Positions 41,578 to 54,907 of a stretch of 64,000 nt of DNA are shown piece after piece. The DNA comes from Cloeon dipterum (lineage: Eukaryota > Arthropoda > Insecta > Ephemeroptera > Baetidae): the NCBI RefSeq assembly GCF_949628265.1, contig NC_088789.1, positions 26,529,883 through 26,593,882 of the forward strand. Reading direction: 5' to 3'. Position numbers and translations under genes: made by a program. Below the pieces are notes generated by a model. The model was not told where the DNA came from and did not search any database. It saw only the letters and a list, made by a program, of their open reading frames with translations. The first letter of the stretch is position 1. Every line of letters begins with the position of its first letter.

Positions 41578-44074
41578 ATGGCGATCCACGTCGTGCTGGC
41601 CACGCTCCTCGCTGCCACCTCCGGTGAGTACCCAACCACCCTATAGCTTCGTCATAAATAAGGGTGAATTCGACAGGGCGCCACGCAAATATTTTCGGTC
41701 TTTAGCCGTGGCTATGCACCGCGCGGTCGGCTGTTATTTAACCAGAGAAACCGCACGCTACACGCGCTCATTTAATTGCCGCGCGCCGTATTAATGAGAC
41801 CCGCACGCATTCCGTATCACTTTTCCTTTCACTGAGAGCTGCGTGCGTCTGTCAAGTTTGTCTGATTTTCTCTCGTCAGAATTAATCGAGCATTTCCGGG
41901 CATCGTCAAAGGGTCGTGCTGGACCGCTTCTAAAAATCAGTACCTGCGTTCCAGGAAGTTAAATCATTAGCAAGGCCGTGGCGACATGGTGAGTCAAGGA
42001 AGCTTTGCGAAATTGATTATTTCGTGACTTTGGCAAGGATTGGGTAAAAAAACGCACGATAGTCATGAGAAGTTGATAAATTTCGCACGAGGAAAACACA
42101 GTGACTTCTTAATGGTTACTTAATATCAACAATTCCCTGAAGTTCTTAATAACTTCCAATTCGCTTGCAAGAAACTGGACAAGAAATTAATTTCCCTGGC
42201 TCATTAAACACACGTTAATTTCTTAAGATTATTCGTCCTTTGAGAATGTTGCATAGAGAGTATATTTAGAAACTGCATTTTTCCCACTAAGAAGTGAACT
42301 TGGCACAATCAGGTTTGGTCGCTGCAATTAAATGCGTGTCCTTGCACCGACGCTAAAATGTGCATTTGGCACGCGGAATAATTGCTCGTGAGAAAACGCA
42401 CAGGTGCACAGCGTTTCTCAATAAACTCGAACGCGTATTGTCGATTTTAACGCGGCAGCCGCCGCCGTTGCCGCCGAGAGAGCACGTAAATGAAATATTC
42501 TTTCTTTTTCGGCCTTGGAAATGTAACGGCCACACCCGATCGACCGACTGACTGAAATTGAATAAAATCCCTTCACTGCTGCTGATTCGCTTGTTCGTTC
42601 ACTCGTTATGTTAGTCAGAATTATATTTCGATGCCGCGCGCGCTGCCGATCACGCTTGACAGATCAACCTGATTTCCTTCAGCAATAAACTACCGACAAC
42701 CCTGCTTCACATATATGAGTTCCTCTAATTAATATGTATACGCGTGTGTGCACATGTTCGAGAGAGTGTCGATCGGCAAAGTGATTGGTGCGCGGCGGGA
42801 AGTCTATGTCCCTACTGAACAGATATAATCAAGCTTTCTCGCAATTCCATCAATCGAAATGTAAAGCGACATTGTTCTGCACTAGAAAGTCAATTAATAT
42901 ATTCTGTAGGATCAAAATTTACAGCCGATACAAAAGCAGTCAGCAAAAATTAATTATTAATTGTTTAATGCAGTGTAAAGAGAAAAATATTACAAAGATT
43001 ACTTAAATAATCTACTTATAGAATGATTTCAATTATTATTCCATTTAATTTATAAAAAGGAATGAAAAATAAAACAGTATTTAAAAACTTGGATGTTTTT
43101 TTAAATCCAGTTCTCGGAGCCCCCACGGCCGACTGCCCAGAGCCCTACGGCGTGCAGACCTACGCCCACCCTGAGTACTGCGACCACTTCTTCAAGTGCA
43201 CCAATGGCACCCTGACCCTCGAGCAGTGCGAAAATGGACTCCTGTACGACGGAAAGGGCAATGTTCACGAGCACTGCAACTACCACTGGGCCGTTGAATG
43301 TGGCACCAGGAAGGCTGAATGTAAGTTGAGAGATATTTTGTGTTCCTAAAATTAAAACTATAAAAAATCCAGTTTAAAAACACTCTTTTAGTTTTTTTTC
43401 TTTTGCTTAAAATTTTGCTTCTCTGCAGTGGTTCCCATCAACGCTCCCGGCTGCGAGTTCGCTTTCGGAATCTACCCCAACGCTCCCTGCAGTACCACAT
43501 ACAACAAGTGCGCGTTCGGTGTTCCCCATGAAGCCCACTGCGAGGCTGGCCTCGCTTACGACGACAGGACTCACTCCTGCAACTGGCCCGATCTGCTTCT
43601 TGATGTTTGCAACCCCGAAGGTGATACTAAAATTACAAAAATGAGGTTTTTATTATGAATAAAATTTCCAGTATAGGATAATTCACCCAAACGGAAGTTA
43701 CTTGATAATTATTTTGAAAAATTTGATTATTTTAATCTCAAACCTAAATAAAAAAAGGACCAACTAACAAAAATATCTCATGTTGCAGCTGTTGTTGGAT
43801 TCAAGTGCCCTGAGAAGGTCGACCCTAAATCTGTTTCTGCCAAATTCAACCCCTACCCCCGTTTCAACATTGGCGAGTGCGGCCGTCTCGTGACCTGCGT
43901 CAACGGATACCCCAGAATTGTTTCTTGCGGAGAAGGAAAGGTGGTCAACGACGAGTCTCTCACTTGTGATGAACCCGAGTATTCTGCCAGATGGTGAGAG
44001 TATAATTACTATTTAATTGGAAGTTCCTCTAAACCCTTTCTGTTTTCTATTGCAGTGCCAACTACTTCCACTAA
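41578..44074 (+). CDS. Three-domain chitin-binding cuticle protein, CPAP3-D-like
   Basis: This is a secreted protein with three chitin-binding domains. Five exons (41578-41623, 43111-43320, 43429-43620, 43789-43993, 44056-44074) join in frame to 223 residues. A signal peptide (core VVLATLLAATSVLG) is followed by CBM14 domains at about 24-80, 94-146 and 156-218, each with six cysteines. Motifs are CPEPYGVQTYAHPEYCDHFF and LTLEQCENGLLYDGKG in domain 1, SCNWPDLLLDVC in domain 2, and VVGFKCP...DP...A.F.PYPRF with TCVNGYPR in domain 3. Intron phases 1,1,1,2 match the neighbours. The last exon adds only the end of the final Cys and ANYFH. The sequence fits the CPAP3-D group of beetles and other insects; Drosophila naming of this group is inconsistent, so I give no symbol. 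Intron 1 is 1.5 kb with nothing recognisable. It ends tail to tail with ALAD, 291 bases between stops. Confidence 0.9.
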
Positions 44075-44158
44075 AAGTGTAGCGCACCAGAAGGAGGATG
44101 ATACTCATAGTTGAATTTTTATATATAAAAATCATTACACGCCAAGAGTTTTTGCTAA

Positions 44159-44164
44159 AATAAA
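44159..44164 (+). promoter_or_regulatory. Polyadenylation signal of CPAP3-D-like gene
   Basis: AATAAA lies 85 bases after the stop codon. No AATAAA for the opposing ALAD gene is visible between its stop at 44366 and this point on the minus strand, so the two 3' ends may overlap. Confidence 0.65.
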
Positions 44165-44365
44165 TGTCTATATTCTCCCAGAAAAAAAAGAATGACACGT
44201 GACATCGAGTGCAATTTTAGAGAAGCAAAAACAAGTACAATACCATGAACTGTCAACAAGATATAAAATACAAGATTGTAACAACACCATCAAACCAACC
44301 CATTTGTTTCTAGAATCCTCTCTTCAGTCCGACACGTTAAAATGCCCAAAAACAGCAAAACATTT

Positions 44366-46933
<2,568 letters not shown>

Positions 46934-47603
46934 GGTAAAGAAACGTGAAAACGAGAAGACGGTTCTTCAAACTCTTCTAGTCTTCTGGTAGTGTGTTGCT
47001 TTCTTTCTGCTTGCTGTGTTTGGGTTGCTTTTGTTCGAGGTTTGGGTTTGGGCTCCTGCCGGCACTGCCAGCTGCCAACCTAGCCGGCGATAAAAGGGGC
47101 GCGGCCTTTGAAGTGTTGCCAACAGAAAAATAAAGAAAAGAACGAAAAAGTGAGGTCATTGGCTTCTTCTTAACCCTTTTGTTTTCGTTTGGTCCTAGGC
47201 AATGTGTGGAATCAGTGCGAATTGCCACGGTACCGCTAATAATAATAATAATAATATGATAATTAATTATTAATAATTTAGTTCCATTCCTGAAACTGAT
47301 TCATGCTGGCCCCGCTTTTAACAGAAAGACGTTTTTGAGGAGAATTATTTTAATAATTTGTTTTAGATAATTAACTAACTAGATTTATAAATTTGACTAA
47401 TTCTTGACAAACTTTCGTCCAAAATGAATACCCTACATGATAATTATCATTTTAATAAAATAAATTAATGATAAACAAATCTTGTGTAATCCATTTTTAA
47501 TTTTGTATTTTTTCTCATTCAACATTTTTTGGTAGAGAGATCACAGCAAAAATGAGGGAAAAATTATTTAAAATTTTAAAATCAATAGCTTATCAGTTTA
47601 TAG
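46934..47603. other. ALAD 5' flank
   Basis: No coding exon is seen. It should hold the ALAD leader and promoter. A short TAA trinucleotide run lies near 47237-47256. The second half is very AT-rich. Confidence 0.5.
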
Positions 47604-49522
47604 TAGAGCGTATTCAAGAAAGGTTTTTCTGTTCCTGTCCTGACCTGTTCCGGGAAAAAAATTTCCTGTCCTGTCCTGTTCCTGTTCCAAAATTGGATTT
47701 CCGGTCCTGTCCTGTTCCTGTTTTTTCCTGTTTTTTTTTTTCTAAAATTTAATTCAAATATACAAAATGGTCTTCTAATTCTTCCATATTAATATTTTTT
47801 GTTTGCTTTCAATTATTTGAAACTTCCATTTGACAGATTTTCTAAGTGTTTAAATTTTGATAGAGTATATAATTTCTAATTCATCTAATTCCCCTTTATG
47901 AACAAAACGGAAAAAATAATATTCACCCCGCACAGAATTTAGTATCCAACAAAAAGTGCTTAAAACGAAAAAGAATTGCAGAAAAACCCTAAAATAATGT
48001 TATTTTTTGATACAGTTGATTGTTTCCATAAAACGCTTGTTTTTTTCGAACACCACTGACTATAATTAAAGAGTTGTGCATTTTAATTAAAGCTCTAGAG
48101 CAAAATTGTAAACGTCGTCATAATTTTTAGGTTTTTTGGAAAAATATTTATAGTTGAGCAGTTATTTGCGAGATTGGAGGTCGATTGGACGCGATTTTTC
48201 AGCGTTGAAATTTTTAGATGCCTGTCATATTTGCTCAAAGTGCTTGTTAATAGATGGCGAAATTCCACATTTAAAGCTCGGGAATGGGGGCGTTCCTTAT
48301 TTTTTCGGTATCTAAAATTACCCAAAAAACGAATTCAGTTAATGAATTCTAAACTGCAACTCTTGACTGCGTTGAGTTATCACCTTGAAACTTTTACTGC
48401 CCAACCTAGTTTTTGATCCTGAACAACTTTTGCATTTACAAAAAATTCGCAGGTCGAAGGTCAAGGTCACCTTTTGTGACCTTTTTTTGAAAATTCAAAA
48501 TTAAGGGATGATAGCCCCCTACGATTTTTTGGGGTTCAGGGCTGAAATGTTGCCCGTGAAATTCTGCACAAGCACACCAAGTTTCATAGGTGCAATCGCG
48601 ATACTTTTGCTGCAATTCGAATTTGAAGTTTGAAAAACTGCTCGAGGCCGCTTGACCGCGCGTGGACTTTGAGCGGCGAGTTCGCCTCTCGTTCGTAAAG
48701 TTGATGTTTTTCACATTTCACTTGCTTAGAAACACCAGGAGGGCCTAGGGTAGACCAAGGAAGTTTCAAATCGACCTTCAGGGTCCGTCCCTGACGTGAC
48801 CCTGAGATTACAAATTTCCAATTTCATCGAACTTGGTGTCTTTTTATAGGTTTTCACCGATGTACAGCTCAAATAATACAGCCAAAACTGTCGAATGACA
48901 ATCCTGAAACCGGTTCTTGAAATAATTGTGGTAGCAATTAATCCAGACGTGATGTGAGAAATGCTCAAAATTTTGAAATCTTAATTTATTAAAAGATTCT
49001 TCTGTTTTGTACACATGAAGTTCATATTGAGTGTTAAAATTTAACGATCGTTTTTTTACAAAGTTGAAAAATTTATTTAGCCCAGTAAAAAATAATTCAC
49101 ATTTTTAAAAATCTTTACTTAAAAAACGAAGGAAACAAAAAAAAATAAATTTTAAAAGTAGCGTTTTCGCTATATCATTTAATAACATTTTTTCATAGCA
49201 TTAAGCATAAGACCTTTATTATAAACACCAGCAACACATATTATGAACTTCATGTGTGCAAAATAGAAGTATCTTTTCATAAATTTAAGATTTCAAAATT
49301 TTGACAGAAAGTAAACATTGTAAGGCAGTATCAAAATGAAAAGTAATGCTGTCTATAAATGAGGTATTTTTGATATAAAATAGACCAAGAATGGAATTGT
49401 TTTGAAACAAACTTCTTGTCTTGTCCTGTTCCTGAAAAATATTTTCCTGTCCTGCCGGAATTCCAGGAAAAAGCAGGAATTCTTGTTTCCTGTTTCAGTT
49501 TCCTGTCTTGGAATACGCTCTA
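47604..49522. mobile_element. 1.9-kb non-autonomous hAT-like element
   Basis: Terminal inverted repeats TAGAGCGTATTCAAGA (left) and TAGAGCGTATTCCAAGA (complement of right) are flanked by identical 8-bp copies of GTTTATAG at 47596-47603 and 49523-49530. This gives exact ends and fits the hAT family (YARNG tip, 8-bp duplication). Both ends carry subterminal tandem units of the type CCTGTCCTGTTCCTG, again in inverted arrangement. The interior, 1.9 kb, has no frame resembling a transposase. A second inverted-repeat element is nested at about 48965-49304. The identical target duplication suggests a fairly recent insertion. Confidence 0.88.
48965..49304. mobile_element. Inverted-repeat element nested in the hAT-like element
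   Basis: Arms of about 72 bases, 48965-49036 and 49233-49304, are imperfect inverted copies. The left arm starts TCAAAATTTTGAAATCTTAA and includes CACATGAAGTTCATA; the right arm holds the complements. The central 196 bases are AT-rich. There is no ORF. Confidence 0.75.
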
Positions 49523-49530
49523 GTTTATAG

Positions 49531-51170
49531 AGTTTATATATCTTTGGATCTGCGATCGAAATGAAAGACAAATGAATATTCTTTTGCTCCACATTTATTT
49601 GAGACTAAATTGCGTACATCCCATTCACACCACCGGAAATTTAATTTTGAGATGATATTCATACATTGCATTTCACAAGCTATATTCCTCGGTAAAATAG
49701 TAAACGGACGAGAATAAAAAAGACCATCACGCACTCAAATGAACTTTGGAAATTAAATAATACTGTTCATTTTCCACTTGGCACTGTCAAACCCTAAAAC
49801 ATTAAAATTTGGAATCCACGAGCAACAATTAATTATACATGTTCATCATTTCTCGGTTGGAAACGGCACTGTTATTTTCAATGATTTTTATATGACATCA
49901 ATAAAACAACGAGTTTCATGACAGAGATAACAGCGATTGAGAAATGCATAGGATGGAATTCCAGGTGCAAACATAAATTTAATTGGCAAATGGATGTTTA
50001 CAAATAAGGGGCTCAGGCGTCTGTAAACACCCATTCGCGACGTTTTATTAAATCGATAGAAGAGGTTCTGAAAACAAAATAACACAGCTCCATTAAATAG
50101 ATCTTTAACATTTTCAACACGCAATAGGATTTTTTCCCGTTTTTTGACAAGAATAAAACATTTAAGCAGATAATACAGGTGTGTATGCGTATTAATTTTT
50201 ATTACCATCTTTTTTCTATGTGTTTAATTAACATCTAGCTGTGAGCAAATCACGTGTTTTCCAACTATTTAATTATATTGAGACATATTTATACACCCAT
50301 TCAGATTTGTTTCAATTAGATGGCAAGTGCATGAATAGTTACAACATTAAACATATTCTGATCCCTCTGATTTTCTCAATTAAGATAAAAGGCCTGGAAT
50401 TTCTCTTTCGACTCAGGTCGTTTAATGATAAATTGTTTGGACCAGCACCCAGTTTATCATACGTAGTATAAATAAAATCGTCGGCGTGTTTTAGTGAACA
50501 CTCGTCGAATATGATAATTACATTCATTTGCAAGCGTATCATTCAGAGTTTTGTGCAATTGTGCGCAAAAATTCACGATTTCCGTGCACATGAGCAATCT
50601 TTGGTTTAAAAATCTGCAAAACTCAGCCTCCGAAATTTTCAACCTCGGTTCTTCACCGACTGATTTATTTTGGAAAAAATGAATAATGTTGAAGTTCTTC
50701 AAGAAAGATGCGTAGATGAGATGATTTTTTTGTCTAAATAAGAAACAATAAATATTCGTTCGAAGTTCTGAGATATTGGCCAAGACATTTATTTATTTTT
50801 AAATTTCTGTATATTTTGGTCAATTTATGAAGATGAGAGGTACGGAGCTTAAATTTGCAATTTTCATCATATGCAGTGGTCAAGATGAAACAATCAACAT
50901 TTATTAAATATAGTAAAAAGCTACTTAAAAAAAACTTCAAGAGATTTAGCGGGTAAAATCTCATAGTTAAAAAATGTAAATTAATCGTGGTTTGGTTTTT
51001 GGTTAAATAATTACGAAAATTCCGAATTTGGTGCACCTTTCTCTACCGTTGTAAATTAAAATTATGATATAGCCTGCAGCATTTAAAATCCGTGCACCAT
51101 CGCACCAGTCCTTGGAGAAAAATATGAGCACCATTCATTGTCGAGTTCACAAACTGCACACGCACAGAGT
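49531..51170. other. Intergenic region between the hAT-like element and SPR
   Basis: No exon is seen. The DNA is strongly AT-rich, with frames of up to 108 codons that look random. It probably contains the 3' UTR of the SPR gene, which reads in from 51171 on the minus strand. Confidence 0.5.
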
Positions 51171-54100
51171 TTACAAGACGGTTTCGTTGGTGCACGCAGT
51201 CTTAGGCCCGTTGACGAGCGAGTACTTGGAAGTGCTGCCGTTTTTTCTGGAGCCGCCCCTCCGGCTAGCCGCGATGCCGGTGTTGGTCCTCTCGGCGGCG
51301 GTGGTGCCGCCGATGGCCGACGACCCGGTGCCCCTGATGAACAGCTCCTTGAAGGTCTCGCGGAACTGGCGTGACATGCCGCAGTAGATGGCGAAGTTGA
51401 TCGGGTACGACACGATGATGAAGAAGTTGATGAACAGGATGAGGCCGTTGACCACCTCGTAGTTGAGGATCTCGGTCACGCCCGACGACACGATGTGCAG
51501 CACCGTGACCACGGCCAGCGGGATCTCGACCAGCAGGAACACGGTCACCACCACGATCAGCATCAGGGTGGTGCAGTTCGAGTCCCGCAGCCGCTTGCAC
51601 TCGCTCTTGCGGTTCTCCTTGAACAGCCGCTCGCGCTTCTGCTGCGCCACGCGCATCGCCCGGAACAGCAGCACGTTCAGCAGCACCAGCGAAATGCACG
51701 GCAGCATGTGCACGAATATCACCCTGAAACACGAATTCAATTTTTATTTTCAGTGTTCTCTGTTTGTAATTAGCTGCTATACAATTATTTCAATTCCATG
51801 TAATGAGTAATGAGTCGCGTGTTCGCGTATAATATTAGGGTTAATGGGGTTAATGAGTCCTGTTCGCGGAATTTTCAGAAATACTAATTGCAAATGTATT
51901 CATAAAGAGCTTGGTCGGCAAATTAATTCACCAAATGCTTTTTGTCGAAAATGTGGTAATATTTGACATTTAAAATACAGCAGAACATTTAAAAGTGAAT
52001 CTTTACAGGCCAACAATTAATTTGAATTGTTGACTGTGCTGGCAAGTAGTTCATTGAGTTAAAGAGGAATGATACTGCAAAAGCCTGGAAAATTGTTGTT
52101 GCCAATGCATAAACTCGTCCCTTAGGATTTAGTTAAAGCCTAAATTGACCTAAGGAGCACTGTAATTTTTTGAGAAAATTGGCTTGAAAGTTACCGTGCT
52201 TTTCAAATGGTAAGGGCTGTCTCCTTACTTGAAATCCGATGTAGGAAGGTCCTTTTTTATTATTGAAAATTGTTGAACTAATTGTTTATTGATCAATTGT
52301 TTATTGATCAATTGTTTATGGCATATTTAACAATTCAAATAATTTTCAATTGTTGCCCTGTATCATTCCACTTTAATTGTTTGTGAAATTTAGCAACAGC
52401 TTTTCTCTATAATGTGCAATAATGAAATTAGGACCGAGGAAATGTTGATTTTGCCAAATTTCTCGAAAAATGTATGATTATTTGCTTGATTTCGATCCTT
52501 CTTGTCGCGACGGTGTGCAAATTATGAGCCATATTTCCCTAAATTGAGAAATAAATCACAATTTCCAGTAAGGAAACAATGCCCGCCGCTTGATTTTAGC
52601 ATGTTAACTTTTCAGCCGGTTTTCTCACAAATTTTAACAGCGACCTGAGAAGTTTTTAACTTTTTCCTAATATTTAGAAATTTTTTTAATTTAAGGTTAA
52701 AAGGATATTTTTACAAAACAGCAAGAAGCAAGTAGTCCTTGCCAAAGAAATATTAACTAAAATCGGGATTTTGTCCTGTGAGGACCGTAAATTTATTAAT
52801 TTTGGAAGCTGATCCTATAGTGAAGATTTATTTCATATACATTTATTTTCATTAAATTTTTAAAATAAAACAGGGAAACTCCGCTTGCGAGGAATTTCTG
52901 TGTTATTTATTTATAAAAATTACAAATAAATAATACTTGTGCTAATGAGCATTAATATCCATTTGAGCAAATTATACCTGAAACCAAAGTAGGTAACATA
53001 GTAGGTGTCGATGGGTATGATGTGAGTGACGAGGTAGGAGTACTCCATGCTGCATCCCTGGACCGTCTCGCCGCGCCACTTGAAGTCGACGGACACGTAG
53101 TTTCTGTCAGCGAAGCGCGTCGCCTGGCTCAGGATGGCCAGCACCGTGATCCAGCCGATGCACTTCTTCACCCGTGACATGGTGCACCACGTGCGCGCAA
53201 CCGGCGCGTGGCACACGTAGATGTAGCGCTGCACGGCCAGCGCCAGCGTGAACCAAATCGACGCCGTGTGGAACAGCGCAGGTATCACCTCGTTCATCGC
53301 GTACCTGAGACAAACGATTGCATAGGAAGAATTAATTTTCATAATTCTGATTAAGTTTGATTTGAAAATTCAATTACATAAAAAAAAGTAAATTTTTCTG
53401 ATACACAATGAAACGAATGGAACTTTAAACTCGTAAGCGCAAAAGATCTGAACGTTTTTTCCTTTTCAAAAAGGTCTTCGGAAATCAAATTGTTTTATCA
53501 ACCCATCTTGAATTTGAATTGATGATATCGATATCTTAAACAAATTTAATCACGATATATGCATAATACATTAATGATCCAACTAGCATAAACCACAATT
53601 AACCATTTACGTTGAGATTAGCAACATCCACTTATTTTTTAATCCAATAAAACTTTAAAAAGATCCAAAAATTTGCCAAAAAAAAAAACGTTTCTCTGGA
53701 TGAATCTACAACTTGTTGAAGCTTCCAAAAATAAAAATGTTAAAAAATTGGTGAATTTATGTACAAGTTGTGGATTTATCCATCTAAACGTTCTTGCGAG
53801 TTTTAGGATCTTTTTAAATTGGTAGATTCGAAAACAAAATGTTGATGTTTGATCAGTGTAAATTGTGGACGTTGGCAACCTCAGCATCACATATATTTTT
53901 TAATGTGGATGTAAACTGATGTTTTTTAGTCTGTGCCTATTTCAGCTTGGCCCTCCTGGGTATTGTCTTCAAAGGTTATTTGCCGGAAATAATGCCTTAT
54001 TTAATTAGTTAAATCAATTAAAAACAACTGCGTTCCATATTAAGTGGCCCATACAGTAATTTGGCAACTAAATACAGTATACATTAAGGAAGAGCTTTAC

Positions 54101-54861
54101 AGGCCAGCAATTAAGAACTTGTGGCATCGTTGACCAAAGTAAATAGTTAGTTGAGTTTGTTGTTTGTGAAATTTAGCAACCATTTATCTCTACACTGCGT
54201 GCAAAAATTGAAGCAAGACCGAGAAACAGTCAAAATTACACATTTTTATAATTGATTTTTTGCTTGATTTCGATCCTTCTCGTGCGATTTATCCAATGGT
54301 ATGCAAAATATGAGCGAAATTTCCCTTCTGGCGAAATAAAACAAGTTTTTCAACAACTTTTAGAGGCAATTTTCTCAAAAATTTCAGCTTTTTTATAAGA
54401 TATTATTTCTTCTTAAGTTAAAAAGGATTTTATTAGGCTATTCTTTAACGTCAACCCCATTTGAACAAAGAAAGGAGAGAAACAAATTAATTTTTTTAAA
54501 AATGAACTCACCAAGCGTAACAAGCAGAGGGTGGCGAGAGCGGTTTGTAATGATTGCCAAAGGTGTACATGTAGAAGAGCCAGGGTGCCGGGAAGAGCAG
54601 GGTGAACATGTCGGACAGCGCCATGGCCATGAGCACCACGTTGGTGGGGGTGCGCATGTGGCGCTTGGACAGCACCACCACGATCAGCGTGTTGGCGATG
54701 ATGGTGACGACCAGCAGGAAGGGCATCACGTAGCCGTACAGGGGCTGCGCGTACTTGATCGGCAGCTCCTCGGTCACGTTCAGGTGCCGCACGGTGTAGT
54801 TGTCATCCAGCTCGCTGTCGTTTGAGCCCCCCATGAAAACTTCCTCTGCCGAGAGGTCCAT
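51171..54861 (-). CDS. SPR: Sex peptide receptor / myoinhibitory peptide (allatostatin-B) receptor, class A GPCR
   Basis: This is a plasma-membrane neuropeptide receptor. Three minus-strand exons (54861-54512, 53304-52978, 51723-51171) join in frame to 409 residues. The extracellular N-terminus has glycosylation sequons at N14, N21 and N28. TM1 (about 44-65), TM2 (75-97) and TM3 (118-145) follow, and TM7 holds FFIIVSYPINFAIYCGMSRQ. SPR hallmarks are YMYTFGNHYKPL, LALAVQRYIYVCHAP with QRY in place of DRY at 142-144, ARTWCTM, RENRK-like KENRKSECK, NCTTLMLIVVV, and the C-terminal KYSLVNG...CTNETVL. The family responds to myoinhibitory peptides and, in some flies, sex peptide. The tail ETVL fits a class I PDZ ligand. 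The ATG at 54861 follows a probable 5' UTR acceptor at 54907. The intron at 52977-51724 carries nested R1/R2 repeats; the intron at 54511-53305 carries another R1 copy and a hairpin. Confidence 0.95.
51989..52725 (-). mobile_element. R1 MITE-like element interrupted by an R2 element, in SPR intron
   Basis: The R1 left flank begins TTAAAAGTGAATCTTTACAG and runs to TAGTTCATTGAG. An R2 copy then interrupts (52059-52376), and R1 resumes with TTGTTTGTGAAATTTAGCAA and continues to about 52725. Uninterrupted copies, such as that at 54084, show the two halves joined. The orientation is reverse relative to the copy at 19239. Confidence 0.82.
52059..52376 (+). mobile_element. R2 MITE-like element, internally deleted, nested in R1
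   Basis: It has clean ends: TTAAAGAGGAATGATACTG on the left and, complemented, TTAAAGTGGAATGATACAG on the right. These are inverted repeats of 19 bases with two differences, starting in TTAA. It is 318 bp instead of about 440 because the block from the GAAATCCGAT segment to the AAGGTCC segment is missing. TTAA at both ends fits a piggyBac-type target. Confidence 0.88.
53641..53825. repeat. Inverted repeat (hairpin) in SPR intron
   Basis: The left arm (about 53641-53715) contains AAAAAGATCC, AACGTTTCTCTGGATGAATC and ACAACTTGT. The right arm (about 53763-53825) contains their inverted counterparts ACAAGTTG, GGATTTATCCATCTAAACGTT and GGATCTTTTT. The loop is about 47 bases. It is probably another small transposon remnant. 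Confidence 0.7.
54084..54448 (-). mobile_element. R1 MITE-like element in SPR intron
   Basis: A 365-bp copy is bounded by TTAA on both sides: TTAAGGAAGAGCTTTACAGG on the left and AGGCTATTCTTTAA on the right. It shows the undisturbed sequence TTAGTTGAGTTTGTTGTTTG across the site where R2 entered the copy at 51989. Confidence 0.82.
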
Positions 54862-54907
54862 CGCGACCACCGATCACGCTTCTCAATTCAAGTAGTGCCG
54901 GACATTC
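54862..54907 (-). other. Probable 5' UTR part of the first SPR coding exon
   Basis: On the minus strand CTCTGTTTTAG|GAATG forms a good acceptor 46 bases before the start codon. This suggests at least one non-coding upstream exon. An earlier ATG in this stretch meets a stop after five codons. Confidence 0.5.

Noticed and set aside
47620..47730. Regular CCTGTCCTG repeats, considered as a CRISPR-like or satellite array
   Set aside because: The units are not separated by unique spacers, and they sit as subterminal repeats at both ends of the hAT-like element.
51265..51732. 155-codon frame on the minus strand rich in Ala, Arg and Gly, and long plus-strand frames at 51112-51810
   Set aside because: These are other-frame or antisense shadows of the GC-biased third exon of SPR.
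54502..54825. 107-codon His/Val-rich frame on the plus strand
   Set aside because: It is an antisense shadow of SPR exon 1.
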